A stretch of DNA of 46,986 nucleotides. Source: Myxococcota bacterium (GTDB lineage: Bacteria > Myxococcota_A > UBA9160 > JAFDET01). The notes beneath the pieces are model-generated. The model was given only the letters and a program-made list of their open reading frames with translations, was not told the DNA's origin and did not search any database. How positions within the stretch are numbered: the first letter of the stretch is position 1; every line of letters begins with the position of its first letter. The DNA is taken from the NCBI GenBank assembly GCA_028278065.1, contig JANQFA010000214.1, positions 1 to 46,986 on the forward strand, written 5' to 3'. The translations under genes were made by a program, and so were the position numbers. Of this stretch, positions 17,874 to 26,697 are shown piece by piece.

Positions 17874-18128
17874 ATGTCGCACAAGAAGGGTCAGGGCAGC
17901 TCCCGCAACGGGCGCGACTCCAACGCGCAGCGTCGCGGCGTCAAGCGCTACGGCGGCGAGAACGTGCGCGCCGGGAACATCCTCGTCCGCCAGGTCGGCA
18001 CGAAGATCCACGCCGGGCGCAACGTCGGCTGCGGCAAGGACTACACGCTCTTCGCGCTCGTCGACGGCACGGTGAAGTACGGCCGCTCGCGCGGTCGCGT
18101 CGTCGCCCACATCGAGCCGCCGGCCTAG
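17874..18128 (+). CDS. rpmA: 50S ribosomal protein L27
   Basis: The 84-residue L27 reaches towards the peptidyl transferase centre. The conserved head [20 protein letters not shown] is present, so no Firmicutes-style N-terminal cleavage sequence is seen, followed by [19 protein letters not shown] and [23 protein letters not shown] precedes the ATG. It sits between rplU and obg, the standard bacterial order. Confidence 0.98.
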   Translation: MSHKKGQGSSRNGRDSNAQRRGVKRYGGENVRAGNILVRQVGTKIHAGRNVGCGKDYTLFALVDGTVKYGRSRGRVVAHIEPPA

Positions 18129-18181
18129 GAGAGGACCGCAGCGCGGGTACTCCCTCCGTACGTCCGCGCCGCGGGCGTACC

Positions 18182-19249
18182 ATGTCGAAGTCCAACGAGA
18201 GCTTCATCGACGAGGTCACCGTTTCGGTCACGGCCGGACGCGGAGGGGACGGCTGTGTCTCGTTCCGGCGCGAGAAGTTCGTCCAGCGGGGCGGGCCGGA
18301 CGGAGGCGACGGCGGGCGCGGCGCCGACATCGTGCTGGTGGCGGACAACAACCTGGCGACCCTGCTCGATTTGCGCCTGCACCCCCACCTGAAGGCACCC
18401 TCGGGCGAGAACGGCTCGAAGTCCCGCAAGGACGGCAAGGCCGGCGAGGACGTGATCCTGCGCGTTCCTGTGGGAACCATGGTGTTCGACTGCGAGGACG
18501 AATCCGACGAGGCGACGCCCGTGGCGGACCTCTCGGAGCCCGGCCAGCGCTGGGTCGCGGCCCGGGGCGGCCGCGGAGGGCGCGGCAACTCCAACTTCGC
18601 GACACCGACCCGTCAGGCACCCGACTTCGCGACGCCCGGGAAGGCCGGTGCGTCCAGCCGCCTGCGGCTCGAGCTGAAGCTGCTGGCCGACGTCGGCCTC
18701 GTGGGCTTCCCCAACGCGGGGAAGTCCACGCTGATCCGCAGGCTCTCCGCGGCGAAGCCCCGGGTGGGCGCCTATCCCTTCACCACCCTGGTACCCAGCC
18801 TGGGCGTGGTCGACGTCGACGACCGACGCTTCGTGGTGGCGGACATCCCCGGCCTCATCGAGGGGGCCAGCGAGGGCGCCGGCCTCGGCGACCGCTTCCT
18901 GCGTCACGTGGAGCGGACCCGGGTGCTGGTGCACCTGCTCGACGCGGGCCGGATGCAGATGGAGGGCGCGGACCTGGTCGCCGACCACGCCACCCTGCGT
19001 CGCGAGCTCGGCCGCTACGATCCGCGGCTCCTGGAGCGTCCCGAGATCGTGGTCTTCTCGAAGCTCGACCTCGTCCCCACCCGCGAGAAGCTGGAGCCGG
19101 CCGCGAAGCACTTCCGCGAGCGCGGCCACGAGGTGATCTTCGTTTCCTCCGCCACCGGTGAGGGCATCGAGCGTCTGGTTCCAGCCATGCTGCGGACCCT
19201 CGACGCGTGCGCGGAGGCCGAGGCCTCCGGGGCGGGAGCAGAGGAATGA
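18182..19249 (+). CDS. obg: GTPase Obg (CgtA)
   Basis: Obg is a ribosome-associated GTPase needed for 50S maturation and stress control. The 355-residue product has the glycine-rich Obg fold (residues about 8-165, e.g. GRGGDGCVSFRREKF) and the G domain: G1 GFPNAGKST, G3 DIPGLIEGA, G5 SSATGEG. The G4 motif reads FSKLD where NKxD is usual, an Asn-to-Ser change. The C-terminal OCT domain of some Obg proteins is lacking. Its stop overlaps the proB start (ATGA). Confidence 0.97.
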   Translation: MSKSNESFIDEVTVSVTAGRGGDGCVSFRREKFVQRGGPDGGDGGRGADIVLVADNNLATLLDLRLHPHLKAPSGENGSKSRKDGKAGEDVILRVPVGTMVFDCEDESDEATPVADLSEPGQRWVAARGGRGGRGNSNFATPTRQAPDFATPGKAGASSRLRLELKLLADVGLVGFPNAGKSTLIRRLSAAKPRVGAYPFTTLVPSLGVVDVDDRRFVVADIPGLIEGASEGAGLGDRFLRHVERTRVLVHLLDAGRMQMEGADLVADHATLRRELGRYDPRLLERPEIVVFSKLDLVPTREKLEPAAKHFRERGHEVIFVSSATGEGIERLVPAMLRTLDACAEAEASGAGAEE

Positions 19250-20535
19250 GTGCCGAGCGCGGACGGGGCAGCGGCACGAGCAGCGAACCCGAGACCGCCC
19301 GCAGCGGCGCGAGCAGCGAACGCGAGACCGCCCGCAGCGGCACGAGCAGCGAGCGCGGACGGGGCAGCGGCACGAGCAGCGAGCGCGAGACCGCCCGCAG
19401 CGCTCAGCGCATCGTGGTGAAGGTCGGGAGCAGCGTGCTCACCGACGATGGGCACGTGCGCAGCCGCGCCTTCTCCGAGCTGGCACGCCAGATCTCGGCC
19501 CTGACGCGGGAGGGTCGCCGGGTGGTGCTCGTCTCCTCGGGCGCGATCGCCCTCGGCAGTCGCACCCTCGGCTGGCACCGGCCGGGGGGCTCGATCCCGG
19601 AGATGCAGGCGGCCGCGGCCGTAGGCCAGATCGATCTGGTGGAGACCTACCGCAAGCGCTTCGCCAGACACGGTGTGGCGGTCGCGCAGATCCTGCTCAC
19701 CCGGGTCGGGCTGGACGACCGCGAGCGGTTCATCAACGCGCGCAACACCCTGAACGCCCTCCTGCGCATGGGCGCGGTCCCGATCGTGAACGAGAACGAC
19801 ACCGTGGCCACCGACGAGATCCGCTTCGGGGACAACGACAACCTCTCGGCTACGGTCGTCAACCTGGTGCACGCGGACCTGCTCGTCCTGCTCAGCGACG
19901 TGGACGGGCTCTTCGTCGAGAAGCCGGAGCCCGGCCGCGCGAAGCCCGACCTCTTCGACGTGGTGGACGAGATCGACGAGGACGTGCTCGAGGCTGCAGG
20001 CGGCTCCGACCGCGCCTTCGGCCGCGGCGGCATGATCACCAAGCTCGAGGCGGCGCGCAGCGCGGGTCGCGCAGGGGCGGCCACGGTCGTGTGCAACGGG
20101 CGCACGAAGGACGTCCTGCTGCGGGTGGCGGCGGGGGAGCGCGAGGGGACGCTCTTCACGCCGGACGTACGCCTGCGCGGGCGCAAGCACTGGATCGCGT
20201 ACACCACCCGCGCCCGCGGCGGCCTGGTACTCGACGACGGAGCTGCGCGCGCCCTGCGCGAGAAGGGTGGCAGCCTGCTGCCGGCGGGGATCGCCGAGGT
20301 GACCGGGAGCTTCGGGGTGGGCGATCCGGTCGCGTGCAGCGACGCCCGCGGCGTGGAGCTGGCGCGCGGCCTCAGCGCCTACAGCGCCGACGAGATCCGG
20401 CGCATCAAGGGGCTCCCGACCCGCGAGATCGTTGCGGTGCTAGGCTATTCGAACGGCAACGCGGTGATCCACCGCAACGACCTGGTGCTGCTCGACCCCT
20501 CTTCCCGGACGAGCGCGCAGCGAGCGAGAAGATGA
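19246..20535 (+). CDS. proB: Glutamate 5-kinase ProB with repetitive N-terminal extension
   Basis: ProB phosphorylates glutamate, the first step of proline synthesis. The 429-residue product has the amino acid kinase domain from about residue 49 (QRIVVKVGSSVLTDDG; SSGAIALGSR; PIVNENDTVATDEIRFGDND) and a C-terminal PUA domain (from about residue 325). Before the kinase lies a roughly 48-residue head made of repeats of an SGTSSERETAR-like unit, absent from ordinary ProB. ATG at 19246 overlaps the obg stop (ATGA) and follows GGGAGCAGAGGA, so the head is probably translated. The stop overlaps proA. Confidence 0.94.
   Translation: MSAERGRGSGTSSEPETARSGASSERETARSGTSSERGRGSGTSSERETARSAQRIVVKVGSSVLTDDGHVRSRAFSELARQISALTREGRRVVLVSSGAIALGSRTLGWHRPGGSIPEMQAAAAVGQIDLVETYRKRFARHGVAVAQILLTRVGLDDRERFINARNTLNALLRMGAVPIVNENDTVATDEIRFGDNDNLSATVVNLVHADLLVLLSDVDGLFVEKPEPGRAKPDLFDVVDEIDEDVLEAAGGSDRAFGRGGMITKLEAARSAGRAGAATVVCNGRTKDVLLRVAAGEREGTLFTPDVRLRGRKHWIAYTTRARGGLVLDDGAARALREKGGSLLPAGIAEVTGSFGVGDPVACSDARGVELARGLSAYSADEIRRIKGLPTREIVAVLGYSNGNAVIHRNDLVLLDPSSRTSAQRARR
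19258..19402 (+). repeat. In-frame 30-33 bp tandem repeat at the 5' end of proB
   Basis: About four near-identical units built from AGCGGCACGAGCAGCGA plus either CGCGAGACCGCCCGC or CGCGGACGGGGC. They encode SGTSSERETAR or SGTSSERGRG. Unit lengths are multiples of three, so copy number can change without a frameshift. Confidence 0.85.
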
Positions 20536-21791
20536 GCGACGAACTCACCCGTGAGATCGAGGCCCTGGCCAGGCGCGCGCGCGCCGCTGCGCCCGCCATG
20601 GCGGCACTGGGCTCGAAGCAGAAGAACGCCTGGCTGACGCGGGCGGTCGAGTGCCTGGACGAGCAGAAGGAGACGATCCTCGAGGCCAACCGGCGCGACC
20701 TCGCCGAGGCCCGCGAGAAGGGGGTCGACCGGGTCCTGGTCAACCGCCTGGACCTCACCGACAAGTGGCCGGACATGCTCCAGGGGGTGCGCGACGTCGC
20801 CGCGCTGCCCGATCCGATCGGCACGATGGGCGAGCAGTGGGTGCGACCCAACGGACTGCGGGTCGGCCGCATGCGCATTCCCCTCGGCGTCATCGCGATG
20901 ATCTACGAGTCGCGTCCCAACGTGACGGTGGACGCGGCGGTCCTCTGCCTGAAGGCCGGCAACGCCGTCATCCTGCGCGGTGGAAGCGAGGCGTTCCGCT
21001 CCAACCATGCGCTGGCCGACGCCCTGCGCACGGCGGCGCGCGATACGGGCCTGCCCGAGGACGCGCTGCTCCTGCTTCCCACGCGGGACCGCGCCGCGGT
21101 GGACGTGATGCTGAAGCAGGATCGCTACATCGACCTCCTGATCCCGCGCGGAGGCAGTGCGCTCGTTCGCAAGGTGATGGCCGAGTCCCAGATCCCCATC
21201 GTGGCCCACGATGCGGGCGTCTCCCACGTCTACCTCGATGCCAGCGCCGATCCCGACATGTCGCGGGACATCGTGCTCGACTCGAAGATGCGCCAGATGG
21301 CGGTGTGCAACGGGCTCGAGACCCTGCTCTGCCATCGGGACGCCGCCCGCACCGCGCTGCCGGTCGCCCTCAAGGCGCTGCACGAGGAAGGCGTCGAGAT
21401 CCGCGGCTGCCCGGTGACCTGCGAGGTCTTCGCCGAGGCGGTTCCCGCCAGCGAGGCGGACTGGGCCGAGGAGTACCTCGCGCCCCTCATCGCAGTACGC
21501 GTGGTGGACGATCTCGACGCGGCACTCGATCACATCCGCACCTACGGATCCAACCACACCGAGATCATCGTCACCCGCGACTACGCGTCCGCCCAGGACT
21601 TCACGCGCAGGCTCGACTCCTGCGTCGTGGGCGTGAACTGCTCCACCGCCTTCTCCGACGGCTACCGCCTGGGACTCGGTGCCGAGATCGGCGTCTCCAC
21701 CTCACGGGTGCACTGGTACGGGCCGATGGGGCTCGAGGGGCTCACGACCCAGAAGTTCGTGCTCTTCGGGAACGGTCAGCTCCGCGAATGA
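20532..21791 (+). CDS. proA: Gamma-glutamyl phosphate reductase ProA
   Basis: ProA reduces glutamyl 5-phosphate to glutamate semialdehyde with NADPH, the second step of proline synthesis. The 419-residue product is full length, with IPLGVIAMIYESRPNVT, LKAGNAVILRGGSEA and the catalytic cysteine in QMAVCNGLETLL. ATG at 20532 overlaps the proB stop (ATGA) and its stop overlaps nadD in the same way, so ProB and ProA are made from one transcript by coupled translation. Confidence 0.97.
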   Translation: MSDELTREIEALARRARAAAPAMAALGSKQKNAWLTRAVECLDEQKETILEANRRDLAEAREKGVDRVLVNRLDLTDKWPDMLQGVRDVAALPDPIGTMGEQWVRPNGLRVGRMRIPLGVIAMIYESRPNVTVDAAVLCLKAGNAVILRGGSEAFRSNHALADALRTAARDTGLPEDALLLLPTRDRAAVDVMLKQDRYIDLLIPRGGSALVRKVMAESQIPIVAHDAGVSHVYLDASADPDMSRDIVLDSKMRQMAVCNGLETLLCHRDAARTALPVALKALHEEGVEIRGCPVTCEVFAEAVPASEADWAEEYLAPLIAVRVVDDLDAALDHIRTYGSNHTEIIVTRDYASAQDFTRRLDSCVVGVNCSTAFSDGYRLGLGAEIGVSTSRVHWYGPMGLEGLTTQKFVLFGNGQLRE

Positions 21792-22465
21792 GCGAGGCCC
21801 GGGAGACGGGGCGCACCGGCGTCCTCGGCGGCACGTTCAACCCGATCCACGTGGCGCACCTGCGCGCCGCGGAGGAGGCAGCCGAGGCGCTCTCCCTCGC
21901 CAGCGTGGTCTTCGTCCCCAGTGCGCGCCCTCCCCACAAGGACCCGACCGAGGAGCGGCTCGCGCCCGCGGCGCAGCGCCTCGCTTGGGTGCGTCTGGCG
22001 GTCGCCGGCAATCCGCGCTTCGAGGTCGACCCGCTGGAGGTGGAGCGGGACGGACCGTCCTTCCTGGTGGAGACCCTCCCCGCGCTGCGCGAGGCTCGCG
22101 GACCGCTCTGCTTCCTGCTGGGCCGCGACGCCTTCGCCGACATGGCCAGCTGGCGGGAGCCCCAGAAGCTGCTGACCCTGGCCGACTTCGCCGTGCTCAC
22201 CCGCCCGCCGCTGCGCGGAGGCGGAATCGGCGATCTGGTGCCGAAAGCGCTGGCCGGGGACCTCGAGGTCGCCGGCGACGGCCGCTCCGCCGTCCACCGC
22301 AGCGCGGGCACGCGCGTCGACCTCGTGGAAATCACCGCCATCGACGTCTCCGCCTCGGACCTGCGCGCGCGGCTTAGCGAGGGACGGTCCGTGCGCTATC
22401 TCATCCCAGACCCGGTGCGCGACGCTGTCGAGGCCTCGGGCGCCTACCGGAGGCCCTCCGCTTGA
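21788..22465 (+). CDS. nadD: Nicotinate-nucleotide adenylyltransferase NadD
   Basis: NadD adenylates nicotinate mononucleotide to deamido-NAD. The 225-residue product has the nucleotidyltransferase signature GGTFNPIHVAHL near residue 14, the FVPSARPPHK loop, LLGRDAFADMASW and the C-terminal IDVSASDLRARL / VRYLIPDPV blocks (ISS-like motif). ATG at 21788 overlaps the proA stop (ATGA); the stop overlaps a TTG start of rsfS. Pairing of nadD with rsfS is widely conserved. Confidence 0.96.
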   Translation: MSEARETGRTGVLGGTFNPIHVAHLRAAEEAAEALSLASVVFVPSARPPHKDPTEERLAPAAQRLAWVRLAVAGNPRFEVDPLEVERDGPSFLVETLPALREARGPLCFLLGRDAFADMASWREPQKLLTLADFAVLTRPPLRGGGIGDLVPKALAGDLEVAGDGRSAVHRSAGTRVDLVEITAIDVSASDLRARLSEGRSVRYLIPDPVRDAVEASGAYRRPSA

Positions 22466-22839
22466 GCTCTTCCCGGGTCGACAGGATCCGCCGCATCGCA
22501 GAAGCCATACTCGACAAGAAGGGCGAGGACGTGGTGGCGCTCGACGTACACGAAGTCTCCTCCTTCGCCGACGGGTTCGTGCTGGCTACCGGCAACTCCG
22601 ACCGCCACGTCCGCACGATCGCAGACGGAGTGATCGAGTGCGCGAAGAAGGAGCTGGGCGAGCAGCCGCTGGGGATCGAGGGGCTCGACGACGGCCGCTG
22701 GGTACTGATCGACCTGGGCGACGTGGTGGTGCACGTCTTCCAGCGCGAGGTGCGCGAGCACTACGACCTGGAGCGACTCTGGAGCGACGGCGACCGTCTG
22801 CCGCTGGGCGACGACGACGCCCGGAGCGCAGCGCCCTGA
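22462..22839 (+). CDS. rsfS: Ribosomal silencing factor RsfS
   Basis: RsfS binds L14 on the 50S subunit and blocks subunit joining when nutrients fall. The 125-residue product has the family core: KGEDVVALDVHEVSSFADGFVLATGNSDRH split over residues 20-50, then GLDDGRWVLIDLGDVVVHVF and the REHYDLERLW tail. TTG at 22462 overlaps the nadD stop (TTGA) and is preceded by GGAGG, supporting this rare start. Its stop overlaps the probable CTG start of the protease gene. Confidence 0.95.
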   Translation: MSSSRVDRIRRIAEAILDKKGEDVVALDVHEVSSFADGFVLATGNSDRHVRTIADGVIECAKKELGEQPLGIEGLDDGRWVLIDLGDVVVHVFQREVREHYDLERLWSDGDRLPLGDDDARSAAP

Positions 22840-25652
22840 GACACGCACTCCTCGGCGTCCTGTTCGGAGCCGTCCTCCTCGCGGCGGCGCCCGTCACCTC
22901 GCAGACCGACGCGCGGTCCAACGTCGGCTGGGAGGACACCCTCGAGCGGGTGACCCCCGCGGTGGTGGTGATCCGCCTGTCGGAGACGCGTCCCTTCGAC
23001 ACCGAGTCCACCAACGTCTCGACCGCCACCGGCTTCGTCGTCGACGCCGAGCGCGGCATCATCCTCTCCAACAGGCACGTCGTCAGCCCGGGACCCGTGG
23101 TGGCCGAGGCGGTCTTCCTCAACCAGGAGGAGGTCGACATCCAGGCCGTGTACCGGGACCCGGTGCACGACTTCGGGTTCTTCCGCTACGACCCGGCGCA
23201 GGTTCGCTTCATGGAGCGCACCCAGCTCGAGCTGGCGCCGGAGCGGGCGCGGGTCGGGGCCGACATCCGCGTGATCGGGAACGACGCCGGCGAGAAGCTC
23301 TCGATCCTCGCCGGAACCCTCGCCCGGCTGGACCGGGACGCCCCCGCCTACGGGCGCGGGCGCTTCAACGACTTCAACACCTTCTACTACCAGGCCGCCA
23401 GCAACACCTCGGGCGGCTCGTCGGGATCCCCCGTCGTGGACCGCAGCGGACGGGTGGTCGCGCTCAATGCGGGCGGCAAACGCAGCGCTGCGTCCAGCTA
23501 CTACCTGCCGCTCGACCGCGTGGTGCGGGCCTTCGAGCTGGTGCGGGACGGGAAGCCGGTTCCGCGCGGGACGCTCCAGACGGTCTTCCTGCACAAGCCG
23601 TACGACGAGGTACGCCGCCTGGGCCTGCGCACCGAGACCGAGGCCGCGGCGCGCCGTTCCCGGCCCGACGCGCTCGGCATGCTGGTGGTGGGCGAGGTCG
23701 TTCCCGAGGGTCCCGCCGAGGGGAAGCTCCAGCCCGGCGACGTGCTGGTGAGAATCGAGGGGGAGCTGGTCTCGAGCTTCCGGCCCCTGGCGGACGCCCT
23801 CGACGACCGGGTCGGGCGCGAGATCACCCTGGATGTCGAGCGCGGCGGCGAGCCCATTCGCGTGTCGCTACAGGTCGGGGATCTCCACGCCATCACGCCG
23901 AGGAGCTACCTCGAGGTGGGCGGAAGCGTCCTGCACGCGCTCTCCTACCAGCAGGCGCGCAACTACGGGCTGCCCGTGCAGGGCGTCTACCTCGCCTCGG
24001 CCGGCTACATGTTCCGGCGCGCCAACGTGCCCAGCCGCGCGCTCTTGCGCGAGGTCGGCGGCGAGCCGACGCCCACCCTGGAGGACGTGGAGGCGGCCTT
24101 CGCGGCGCTCCCCGACGGCGCCCAGGTTCCGGTGCGCTACTCGCGCATCACCGTGCCCAAGGCGAGCGAGGTCGCCGTCGTCACCGTGGACCGGCGCTGG
24201 CACCCGATGCGACGCTGCACCCGCGACGACGCGACCGGCGACTGGCCCTGCCTGGACTCGCCGGAAGCCGCGCGCGCCGAGCCGCAGGAGCCGGCCTCCA
24301 CGCGCTTCCGCGAGTCGGCGGACAAGCGCATCCGCCGGGTGGCCCCCTCCCTGGGCCTCGTCCGCTACAACATCCCCTTCCGGATCGACGGGGTCTACGG
24401 CGACTCCTATCTCGGCGCAGGGCTCGTCGTCGATGCGGAGCAGGGCCTCGTGGTGGTGGACCGCGACACGGTCCCCGCGTCCCTGGGCGACGCCACCATC
24501 ACCTTTGCCGGCTCGGTGGAGGTGCCGGCGGAGGTGGTGAGCCTGCACCCCGAGCACAACCTGGCCCTGATCCGCTACGACCCCGCGCGCCTGGGCGACA
24601 CGCCCGTGCGCGACGCCGAGCTCCGTCCGGTCGATCTCGAGGCCGGCGACGAGGTCTGGCTGGTGGCGCTCACCGAGAGCCAGCAGCTCATCTCGGAGAA
24701 GACCCAGGTCTCGCGGGTGGAGGTGTCGTCGCTGCCCACCACCTCGCCGCCCCGCTACCGCGAGACCAACGCCGAGCTGATCGGCGTATCGCGGGCGCCC
24801 ACCACGATCGGGGGCGTCCTGGTCGACTCCAAGGGCCGCATCCTCTCCCACTGGGCGTCCTTCTCGGCCCAGGGGCGCGAGCGCCCTCGGGCGTTCTTCG
24901 CGGGCATTCCCGCGGAGCTCATCCTCGACATGGTGGAGCCGGTTCGCGCGGGGGAGCCCTTCGCGTGGCGCAGCATCGGGGCCGAGCTGCGGCCACTTCC
25001 GCTCTCGAAGGCGCGCAGTCGTGGTCTCTCCGACGCGGCGGCGCGGCGGCTCGAGGAGCACGACGCCGCACGGCGCCGTGTCCTGGAGATCCGCTACCTC
25101 GCGGCGGACGTGCGGGCCGCCGAGATGCTGCGCGAGGGCGACCTCATCCTCGCCATCGACGGCGAGCCGGTGACGCGCGTTCGCGAAGTCGAGCGCGCCG
25201 TGCAGCAGACCGAGGAGATCGAGCTGACCCTGCTGCGCGACGGCGGCGAGCTGCTGATCCGGGTGCCCACCGACGTCCTCTCCGACCGCGGGCGCGAGCG
25301 GGCGCTGCTCTGGGCCGGCGCCCTCCTCCAGGAGCCCCACCGCGCCGTCGCCACCCAGCGCGGCATCCCGCCCGGGGGCATCTACGTGAGCTGGTTCGCG
25401 TGGGGATCTCCGTCCCACCGCTACGGGCTGGGCGCGACGCGCCGCATCGTGGACGTGGACAACCAGCCCACACCGGATCTGGACGCCTTCCTGGCCGCCG
25501 TCGCAGAGAAGCGGGACCGCGACTCGGTGCGCCTGCGGACCCGGGACCTGGAAGGCAAGGCCGGCGTCATCACCTTGAAGCTCGACACCCGCTACTGGCC
25601 CACCACGGAGCTGCACCGGAGCCCCGAGGGATGGAGCCGTACCGTCCACTGA
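22836..25652 (+). CDS. Exported tandem HtrA-like serine protease with PDZ domains (Nma111/Deg7-like)
   Basis: A 938-residue exported protein with two trypsin-like halves. The first has a full triad: H81 (LSNRHVVSPG), D112 (DPVHDFGFF) and S196 (TSGGSSGSPVV), then PDZ-like segments near 300-360 and 400-460. The second half (about 500-740) keeps the fold but lacks the triad (VVDRDTVPAS, HPEHNLALIRYDP, TTIGGVLVDSKG) and is followed by further PDZ-like repeats. Alternating active and dead halves and motif wording recall fungal Nma111 and plant Deg7. No ATG, GTG or TTG gives a signal peptide; CTG at 22836, overlapping the rsfS stop (CTGA), yields RHALLGVLFGAVLLAAAPV, a good secretion signal. Confidence 0.82.
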   Translation: MRHALLGVLFGAVLLAAAPVTSQTDARSNVGWEDTLERVTPAVVVIRLSETRPFDTESTNVSTATGFVVDAERGIILSNRHVVSPGPVVAEAVFLNQEEVDIQAVYRDPVHDFGFFRYDPAQVRFMERTQLELAPERARVGADIRVIGNDAGEKLSILAGTLARLDRDAPAYGRGRFNDFNTFYYQAASNTSGGSSGSPVVDRSGRVVALNAGGKRSAASSYYLPLDRVVRAFELVRDGKPVPRGTLQTVFLHKPYDEVRRLGLRTETEAAARRSRPDALGMLVVGEVVPEGPAEGKLQPGDVLVRIEGELVSSFRPLADALDDRVGREITLDVERGGEPIRVSLQVGDLHAITPRSYLEVGGSVLHALSYQQARNYGLPVQGVYLASAGYMFRRANVPSRALLREVGGEPTPTLEDVEAAFAALPDGAQVPVRYSRITVPKASEVAVVTVDRRWHPMRRCTRDDATGDWPCLDSPEAARAEPQEPASTRFRESADKRIRRVAPSLGLVRYNIPFRIDGVYGDSYLGAGLVVDAEQGLVVVDRDTVPASLGDATITFAGSVEVPAEVVSLHPEHNLALIRYDPARLGDTPVRDAELRPVDLEAGDEVWLVALTESQQLISEKTQVSRVEVSSLPTTSPPRYRETNAELIGVSRAPTTIGGVLVDSKGRILSHWASFSAQGRERPRAFFAGIPAELILDMVEPVRAGEPFAWRSIGAELRPLPLSKARSRGLSDAAARRLEEHDAARRRVLEIRYLAADVRAAEMLREGDLILAIDGEPVTRVREVERAVQQTEEIELTLLRDGGELLIRVPTDVLSDRGRERALLWAGALLQEPHRAVATQRGIPPGGIYVSWFAWGSPSHRYGLGATRRIVDVDNQPTPDLDAFLAAVAEKRDRDSVRLRTRDLEGKAGVITLKLDTRYWPTTELHRSPEGWSRTVH

Positions 25653-25663
25653 GGAGAGGTCTC

Positions 25664-26482
25664 ATGTGCGCACCCACCATGCCCATCCGACTCGCCCTGG
25701 TCGCCCTCGTGCTCGTCTGCCTCCCCACGGTCGCGGCGTCCCAGGGCGAGACGGAGCTGGCCAAGAAGACCCAGAATCCCATCGCGGACCTGATCAGCTT
25801 CCCCATCCAGAACAACATCAACCTGGGCGCCGGCTCCGAGAACGACACCCAGTACATCGGCAACATCCAGCCGGTGGTGCCGGTCAACGTCGGGGACTGG
25901 CTGATCGTCAACCGACCCATCTTCCCGGTGATCTACCAGCCCCAGCTGGCAGCGAACGTCGGCGAGAAATGGGGTGTCGGCGATCTCGTCTACCAGGGCT
26001 ACGTGGTTCCGCCCGCCTTCGAGAACCTGATGATCGGCGTCGGCCCGGTGCTCAGCTTCCCGACCGCCAGCGACGACATCTTCGGCTCGGAGAAGTGGTC
26101 GGCCGGACCGGGGGCAGTCGTGGTGTACCCGACCGGCCCGTGGGTCGTCGGAGGCCTCATCAACAACATCTGGTCCTTCGCCGGAGACGGTGACCGGGAC
26201 GACGTCAACTTCATGACGCTCCAGCCCTTCATCAACTTCAACCTCCCGAACGGCCTGTACCTGGTGACCGCGCCGATCATGACGTCGGACTGGGAGCGCG
26301 ACAGCGGAGACCGCTGGACCGTCCCGCTCGGCGGCGGCATCGGCAAGGTGTTCAGGCTGGGCAAGCTGCCCGTGAACACGACGCTGCAGGCCTACTACAA
26401 CGTGGCGCGCCCGGACGGCGTGGGCCGCGCCCAGATCCGCTTCCAGGTCCAGGCGCTCTTCCCCAAGCCCGGCGGCGGCTGA
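25664..26482 (+). CDS. Outer-membrane beta-barrel protein, putative transporter
   Basis: The 272-residue protein starts with a clear signal peptide (MPIRLALVALVLVCLPTVAAS), followed by alternating hydrophobic/polar strands ending in an aromatic or hydrophobic residue, typical of an outer-membrane barrel. The NPIADLISFPIQNN block and the NIQPVVPVNV strand match a widespread family sometimes mislabelled neuromedin U in databases, whose function is not known. ATG follows GAGGAGAGGTCTC, 11 bases after the protease gene. Co-transcription suggests the protease may act in the envelope on or near this barrel. Confidence 0.82.
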   Translation: MCAPTMPIRLALVALVLVCLPTVAASQGETELAKKTQNPIADLISFPIQNNINLGAGSENDTQYIGNIQPVVPVNVGDWLIVNRPIFPVIYQPQLAANVGEKWGVGDLVYQGYVVPPAFENLMIGVGPVLSFPTASDDIFGSEKWSAGPGAVVVYPTGPWVVGGLINNIWSFAGDGDRDDVNFMTLQPFINFNLPNGLYLVTAPIMTSDWERDSGDRWTVPLGGGIGKVFRLGKLPVNTTLQAYYNVARPDGVGRAQIRFQVQALFPKPGGG

Positions 26483-26500
26483 TCCCCTCTTGCCAGGCCC

Positions 26501-26514
26501 CCCGCTCGAGCGGG
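26501..26514. terminator. Perfect palindrome after the barrel gene, possible terminator
   Basis: CCCGCTCGAGCGGG lies 18 bases after the barrel stop and before an opposing short frame. It lacks a T run, so termination activity is uncertain. Confidence 0.35.
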
Positions 26515-26527
26515 CGCCGCGGGTCCG

Positions 26528-26638
26528 TCAGGCCGGGACGTCGACGCGGCGCTCGAAGACGAACTCGTTCGGGAGGTAGCCGACCTCGAGCTCGGCTCCG
26601 GGGGTCAGCGGGTGGATCACCGGCGACTGCAGGAGCAT
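26528..26638 (-). CDS. Possible small ORF downstream of the dioxygenase gene
   Basis: A 36-codon frame (MLLQSPVIHPLTPGAELE... to RRVDVPA) starts at an ATG preceded by GGAGGACGGCTGG, a good ribosome binding site, about 60 bases after the dioxygenase stop. The peptide is protein-like (mixed hydrophobic/acidic, GYLPNEFVFERR) and unlike the Arg/Ala-rich shadow frames around it. It could be a real small protein or the 3' remnant of a lost gene: a protein-like stretch continues upstream only by changing frame near 26670. I do not recognise a family. Confidence 0.3.
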   Translation of the reverse strand: MLLQSPVIHPLTPGAELEVGYLPNEFVFERRVDVPA

Positions 26639-26697
26639 CCAGCCGTCCTCCAGGGCCGCGACCCGACCTCCGCGAGCTGGGCGGCGGGCACGGGCTC

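Noticed and set aside
19258-19402. CRISPR-like repetition at the start of proB
   Set aside because: Units are contiguous with no unique spacers, are in frame and of protein-coding type.
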